From Parascedosporium putredinis (taxonomy: Eukaryota; Ascomycota; Sordariomycetes; Microascales; Microascaceae), in NCBI GenBank assembly GCA_949357655.1, contig CASHTG010000003.1, positions 992,001 to 1,056,000 on the forward strand: a stretch of DNA of 64,000 nucleotides, written 5' to 3'. This document shows, one piece after another, positions 59,243-64,000 of this stretch. The notes below the pieces were generated by a model, which saw nothing but the letters and a program-made list of their open reading frames with translations, was not told where the DNA came from and did not search any database. The translations under genes were made by a program, and so were the position numbers. Each line of letters opens with the position of its first letter. The first letter of the stretch is position 1.

Positions 59243-60189
59243 ATGATGCAAGGAGAGTTATACGCCCTACATCGGGAACTTTACGCCATGGCCCTCGCCG
59301 AGAAAGAAAACAAGAAGCCCTACTTCCCGGGCTTTACTGCTCTATCCGACCAGATCTATGTTCGCCCGGGCGAGGAGATCGTCGACAAGGACGCGCCGGT
59401 CCACGGGCCCAGGGTCGTGATCCTCTTTGGCTGGGGCGATTGCATCCCCAAGCACGTGGCCAAGTACACCGATGGCTTCCGTGAACTCTTTCCCCATGCC
59501 AAGCAGATTGTCGTGTTTGCCCCCATCATGCGGGCTATGCGACTCGATGTTGAGCAGCGAACCAAGAACATGATACCCGTCGTCAAGGAAGCCTTCCCCG
59601 AAGGCATTGATGCCGAGGTCGACGAAGACCAGGTCCTCTTCCACGTCATGTCCAACACCGGGGGCATCAACTACTCCGCCACCCTCAACGCCTACAAGCA
59701 GATTCACGGCCGCGCCCTTCCCCACCGTCTGGCCGTCTACGACTCCACCCCCGGCAGTGTCATCTTCACCTGGGAAAACTTGAAGCGCTGGTCCTACGCC
59801 ATGGCCATCGGCACCGCGGGCTGGTTCCCCTGGCCCTTTGGCCTGACCCAGGGCATCTGGGGCGCCTTCCTGTGCGCCAACCACTTTGTCGACTACACCT
59901 CGGGCCGCGAAACCCTCCTGTGTTCAGCCTCCGCATCCTTGCCGAGGAAGAGTTCAAGACCAAGGCTGCCAGATCGCTGTACCTGTACAGCAAGGAGGAT
60001 GACCTCATTCTTTGGGAAGATATTGAGGGGCATATTGCCAACTACAGGGAGGCGGGATATCACGGCGACGCCGTAATGTTTGAAGGAAGCGGGCATGTCG
60101 GCCACATGAGGCAGCACCCTGAATTGTACTGGAAATCGATTCGGGAGGCTTGGGCGAATACAGCGGTCACTGCGGAAGTGGCTGCTTAA
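59243..60189 (+). CDS. DUF829/PaxU/TMEM53-like alpha/beta-hydrolase
   Basis: A member of DUF829, which includes the indole-diterpene cluster protein PaxU and animal TMEM53; the biochemical role is unknown. The start at 59243 gives MMQGELYALHRELYAMALAE. Alpha/beta-hydrolase landmarks: PRVVILFGWGDCIPKHVAKY, HAKQIVVFAPIMRAMR, the nucleophile-elbow region FHVMSNTGGINYSATLNAY, RLAVYDSTPG, the strand SLYLYSKEDDLILWEDIEGH (acid) and the His in FEGSGHVGHMRQHPELYWKS. There are no introns. One C missing at 59913-59915 breaks the frame between SGRETP and PVFSLRILAEEEF. The C-terminus AEVAA has no peroxisomal signal. No prenyltransferase or other indole-diterpene genes lie nearby, so a PaxU-type pathway is not implied. 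Confidence 0.85.
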
Positions 60190-60496
60190 GTAAGAAAGAG
60201 AAAAAGGAAGGAATTTTCTCGGAGTTAATGGTAGGAGGCATTGTCCTTTGTATTGCATAAACTGTATGATATGATGATTTAGAAGCAATCCATCCAGCTA
60301 GTCGGTGGATAACTGCTCTCAGACTGGAAAGAGAGGAATGGAGTGGAAGAAGGAGCAGAGCAGAGGAACCATCTCTAGTTCTGGTAATGAAAGAGATACA
60401 AATACAGAACCGATCCTTGTAAAAACGCCTTAGTCAATGACCATCCCATGGGTACTATTTATTTTTCTTTTTCCTCGACGGAGCCTCACCAGAGGC
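60190..60496. other. Intergenic, convergent gene ends
   Basis: 307 bases between convergent genes; both 3' regions, nothing else seen. Confidence 0.6.
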
Positions 60497-61605
60497 TCAG
60501 AACTTGTAGATTTCGCTCTTGGAATATCCCAGTTCTTGTAATACGCCCGACTTTCCCCACAGCAAGCCCTTTGTCCCCACAAGCGACTGCTCCATCGCCG
60601 GCGGCCCGCAAACGAAAACCTTGCCCGGCCGCGCCAACTCCGCCTCGAGAAGCTCTTTTGTGATACGGCCCTTGTGGGTATCCGAGCTCTCGGCGGTGGC
60701 GGGATCCGAGACAGTGTACACGGCGTGGAAGCGGTCCGGAAACTTCTTCTCGAGCGCCGTGAGTTCATCTCGGAGGACGAGCTCGGCTTCCGTGTTGGCG
60801 CCGTAGATGAGCTTGATCTTGGTCGTCTCGTCCGCGTTGCCGAGGATACCCTGGATGAGCTGGTACATGGGCGTGATGCCCGCGCCGCCGGCGACGAGGT
60901 TCACGTGAGGCTGCTCGTTGGGTTTCCAGGCGTAGCCGGGAATGGGGCCGGCTACGGAGAGGGTATCGCCGGGCTGGAGGGAGTGGAGGTGGGTGCTGGC
61001 TTTGCCGTTGGGGTATTGTTTGACGAGGAGGTCGATGAAGCCTTTGTCGTCTTTTGGTTTTATGGAATCCTCGCGGTTAGTCTTTTGGTCTTTTGTGCTG
61101 CTGTGGCTGCCTGAGCCAGGGGGAAGTTTGCTCCGCTGTGGGACTTACCTGGGCGGGTGATGGGCGTGTAGGGCCGGATGACGGGGAAGAAGCTGCCATT
61201 TGGCCGACTAAATGTGAGGATGGCGGCTAGTTTGCGGCGGCGTTAGATGGCGTGCTGGCGATGTAGGGAGCGTTTGTGGTGGGCGACTTACACGTTAGTG
61301 GGAGCATGGCCAACGAACTCCCCTCGGGCAACTGGAACCGCAACTTCTTGAAAACGGGGCCGACGGATTCCACGCTCTCCAGTTTGAGGGTTGTGAAACC
61401 CCAGCCTTTGCGGCTCATGCCTGCCGTGCGGGTTTGTTCTTGTTGGTTCTTTTGAAGGGGGCAGAGCGCGCGGGGACTCGGCGTGGGCTTCGCCGACTAG
61501 AGATCGGCGGAAGGCGTAGATGCCGATGCCGCCGGCGAAGGCAGCTAGGAGGAAGGGTGTTGGCGCGGTGCGCGCGTTTCTGAAGATGGATCGGGGGAAT
61601 GACAT
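60497..61605 (-). CDS. Mitochondrial NADH-cytochrome b5 reductase (Mcr1-like)
   Basis: FAD flavoprotein that passes electrons from NADH to cytochrome b5 or quinone/sterol acceptors at the mitochondrial outer membrane or intermembrane space. The start at 61605 gives MSFPRSIFRNARTAPTPFLL, a basic presequence, followed by the anchor AAFAGGIGIYAF. FAD-binding domain: KGWGFTTLKLESVESVGPVF, ILTFSRPNGSFFPVIRPYTP (RPYTP motif), LVKQYPNGKASTHLHSLQPG and GPIPGY. NADH domain: NLVAGGAGITPMYQLIQGIL, IKLIYGANTEAELVLRDEL and GKVFVCGPPAMEQSL, with the aromatic C-terminus SKSEIYKF. Introns lie near 61047-61150 and 61227-61290. A frame break near 61445-61465 separates the presequence exon from the catalytic core and is likely one base. 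Confidence 0.92.
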
Positions 61606-63068
61606 GTGTGCGCGGGCTTTGATGATGGTTGTGCTAGGATAGTCAATGTGTGATAGGTGTCAAGGTGATCACTATTGGAGGGAGAAGCAAATATTATAGA
61701 ATTTTCAGGGGATAGTGACTGATTCTTATTCGAAAGAGTATATATAGAAGAAAATGAACAGGAACCAAGGCCAGGCAGACGAGCTGAATTATATATCCCT
61801 GCCCTTGCCTTGCGCTGCTTGATCATATATCACCAACACGCCGTTTGAGGTGTGTCGCGGCGGCCGCCATCAGACGATTGTGATCGGGTTTTGTCGGGTT
61901 TTGTCGCATCGGATTTTGGCTCCTGCGCGACACAGTGGTCGGTCGGCGTTTGCGCAGGCCACGCAATACGAACATAAAACCCGTTTACGCGCGGCTCCTG
62001 ACTTGAATCATAGATTGAATTGATACAAAATTCTCCGACTTCTCCGATGATCTATAGAAGATCGGTTACCGATGCAGTCCGATGGGCGTGACGGACAAAG
62101 GGAGATAGCCAAAGCCGTTGAGTCAGTCTACGGGCGACGACAAGACGAAGCTACCTCTCCCTTCTTTCTTTCCAAGGCGCGCGCGATGAAAACGGCCCTT
62201 GCTTGTCGGTGTTTGGAATTCCTTCAAATGCTCTCCAGAATCACCCCCTTTGGTCGTTGATTTCCCGCCAAGGTTGGTAGAAGTGTGAGAGCTCGTCGCT
62301 AGGCGGCCTGACTCCAATGAGGCCCGGCCAGGTATGAGGATTCCTCCATCTTTACGACTTGGCTATATGCACTAACGCGTCAAGCTCACAGTCCATCGAT
62401 TATGCCGGACCAGGACGATGGACCGAGCGATGGAGAACCCCTCCGAGGCTCATGAGCGCGGTGGAAGTTCGGATCAGGGTTATGCTATGTTGTTCGGGGT
62501 GGCTGGCAACCCTCAAACCACCGCCTTTGACTCCTAGAGCCTCCTCACTCGTTGTTGTCTGTTCCTATCTTTGTGCTGTCTGCCCAGCGACATGGCACTG
62601 ATCATGCCTTTCGAGACTATGCGATGGGGCATTATTTAACCACAATTTGGTTTAGTGGGAAAAAAGGGGGCTTAGGACTATCAATCCAATTTGAGCTTCC
62701 TGATTGGCTGCGCAGATGGGGGAAAAGGGAATTCGCGCTACTGCGAGCACCAGAATCGTAAGACACTGCAACTTCTCCAACCTCGATCAAAGGCCATGCG
62801 AGCGTGGGCCAAACGCGGAGACACCGGCTTGCGAAGCGCCCTCCCCCTCGTTTGACAACAGGCCATCGACGTACGGCTCCGAGCGATCCTGGACGGCGTC
62901 CCGTCCACAGAGACCGAGCTCGTCCCGCCGTATGCCTACCCTCGCTAGTAGGGCGGCGGAGAAGCGAAGCCAAGGATTAGCTCGGGCCTGGAAAAAGGCG
63001 TCCCAGGGAGAATTATAGCCATATCAGCACTGCAAAGCGCAGAGGAAACGAAATCCCCCCTTACCCAT
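61606..63068. other. Divergent promoter region, no gene
   Basis: 1.46 kb between head-to-head cytochrome b5 reductase and regulator genes. Nothing conserved seen. Confidence 0.5.
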
Positions 63069-64000
63069 ATGGACGCCGCGGGCTTGGCATCCGGCTCGCA
63101 GCCACCGCCGCCTGCGCCGTGCGGAGGTGGTGGTGCAGGCCGTCCCCCAAGTCTACCAAAATAGTCGCCCGGCTCACCTGCGAGATGTGTCGCCAGCGCA
63201 AGACCAAGTGCGACAAGTTGAACCCCTGCACGAGTTGCCAGAGGTTAGGCATAGCGTGCGTTGCTGTCGAACGGCCCAGGCTCCCTCGAGGTCGGCATAG
63301 GGGTGCACAGGCGTCCGCACCCGCGCCCACCGCCGCACAGGCCGATGCCGGCGCCTCCTCGACAGTGGCGGGGGCGTCGCTCGTCCTACCCCTCCGCCCG
63401 TCGCGGACCGACAGCATATCGCCGGCCGCGACGAGTTTCACCGATAGTCTCGTGTTTACCGCGGAACCGGAGCTGCAAACACCGTCGCCCGACCCTCTGG
63501 AGGGTAGAGACTGGGCCAAGGTGCAGCTCGTGCAAATATTTTTGGACCGGATCGATCCCGTTTTCAAGGTTCTTCACCGTCCGTCCGTCAGCCTCCATCT
63601 TATACAAGGTAAGTCGTACCTGGATTACGAGCCTGGCCACCCGACCGTTGTCGCCCTCGACAGGGCCATATTTTATGCTGCGGCGTGCGCCATGGACGAG
63701 AGTGAGTGTGTGCCGGTGTTTGATATGGGGAAAAGGGCGGCCGTGGCTGGCCTTCGGGTAGCGATAGAGGCGGCCTTGGCTCGGGCTGGGCTTTTGTCTA
63801 CGGAAGATATCACCGTCTTGCAAGCCTTTGTCTTGTATCTGGTAGGGGACACCTTGACTAACGAATGATGCCGGCAGCAGAGCTTGCGAGGTTAGCTAAT
63901 TTCTCAAAATAGGTGGCGACGCGGACCTACGACCGTACGAGACAGGTCTGGACACTGATGAGTCTCGCCTATCGAATAGCCCAGGCGCTCGGCCTCCAGA
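63069..64000 (+). CDS. Zn2Cys6 transcription factor, 5' part (runs off window)
   Basis: A fungal regulator truncated by the window edge. The start at 63069 gives MDAAGLASGSQPPPPAPCGG. After one base is added to the C run 63144-63148 it continues PKSTKIVARLTCEMCRQRKT and KCDKLNPCTSCQRLGIAC, a complete six-Cys zinc cluster. A low-complexity linker and the start of a middle homology region follow (VQLVQIFLDRIDPVFKVLHR, TVVALDRAIFYAAACAMDES). An intron runs from about 63841 to 63911 (GTAGGG..AAATAG), then VATRTYDRTRQVWTLMSLAY and RIAQALGLQ. The MHR style (ILDRIDPxFKVLHRPS) is that of many catabolic and secondary-metabolism regulators. The target is unknown. Confidence 0.85.

Noticed and set aside
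59243..60189. Indole-diterpene (PaxU) biosynthetic cluster
   Set aside because: Only the DUF829 family member is present; no prenyltransferase, cyclase or P450 genes are near.
1614..63150. Widespread pseudogenisation
   Set aside because: Conserved residues and splice sites are intact on both sides of each break, and nearly all breaks are single-base losses at homopolymers.
1..64000. CRISPR array, insertion sequence, rRNA
   Set aside because: No spaced direct repeats, no intact transposase and no rRNA-like sequence seen.

Overview
The window is nuclear DNA of a filamentous ascomycete (Pezizomycotina, most likely Sordariomycetes; I cannot name the species). The signs are short GT..AG introns of about 50-110 bases, Zn2Cys6 regulators with fungal-specific middle homology regions, a fungal GH11 xylanase, an Msc1/Ish1 protein, a type I metacaspase, an RTA1 transporter and a 2,4-dienoyl-CoA reductase of the fungal peroxisomal type. 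Reading frames break repeatedly. In nearly every case one base added to a homopolymer run (usually C/G, sometimes A) restores a family-consistent protein. I treat the genes as intact and the breaks as consensus errors. CDS spans therefore run from start codon to stop codon across introns and apparent frameshifts.

Left part (1-25 kb): widely spaced single genes. In order these are a Tic20/DUF4870-like membrane protein (1614-2345 +), an Msc1/Ish1 secretory-pathway protein (2879-4824 -), a WW-domain protein (6854-8087 +), a metacaspase (9080-10721 +), a CYSTM-type cysteine-rich tail protein (12104-12644 -), a secreted GH11 xylanase (16240-17058 -) and a conserved fungal protein of unknown function (21218-22322 -). 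The gaps between them are long (up to about 4 kb) and hold no gene I can support. The WW protein, metacaspase and CYSTM protein share proline/glutamine/glycine/tyrosine-rich stretches.

Central part (25.4-57.8 kb): a catabolic gene cluster. It holds a biotin-dependent acyl-CoA carboxylase alpha subunit, a 2,4-dienoyl-CoA reductase, the carboxylase beta subunit, an AtuA (DUF1446) protein, an enoyl-CoA hydratase, a delta3,delta2-enoyl-CoA isomerase, an acyl-CoA synthetase and an acyl-CoA dehydrogenase. Three fungal transcription-factor genes, an RTA1 membrane protein and a J-domain/zinc-finger protein are interspersed. The set matches, family by family, the Pseudomonas atu (acyclic terpene utilisation) operon. 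Six of the eight enzymes end in a recognisable PTS1-like tripeptide (SKI, SRI, ARL, SKL, SRI, SKL) and the synthetase ends in QKL. I infer a peroxisomal pathway for beta-methyl-branched, unsaturated (isoprenoid) acyl-CoAs: activation, dehydrogenation, gamma-carboxylation, hydration, cleavage, then beta-oxidation helped by the dienoyl reductase and isomerase.

Right part (58-64 kb): a DUF829/PaxU-like alpha/beta-hydrolase (59243-60189 +), a mitochondrial NADH-cytochrome b5 reductase (60497-61605 -) and the 5' part of a further Zn2Cys6 regulator that runs off the window (63069-64000 +).
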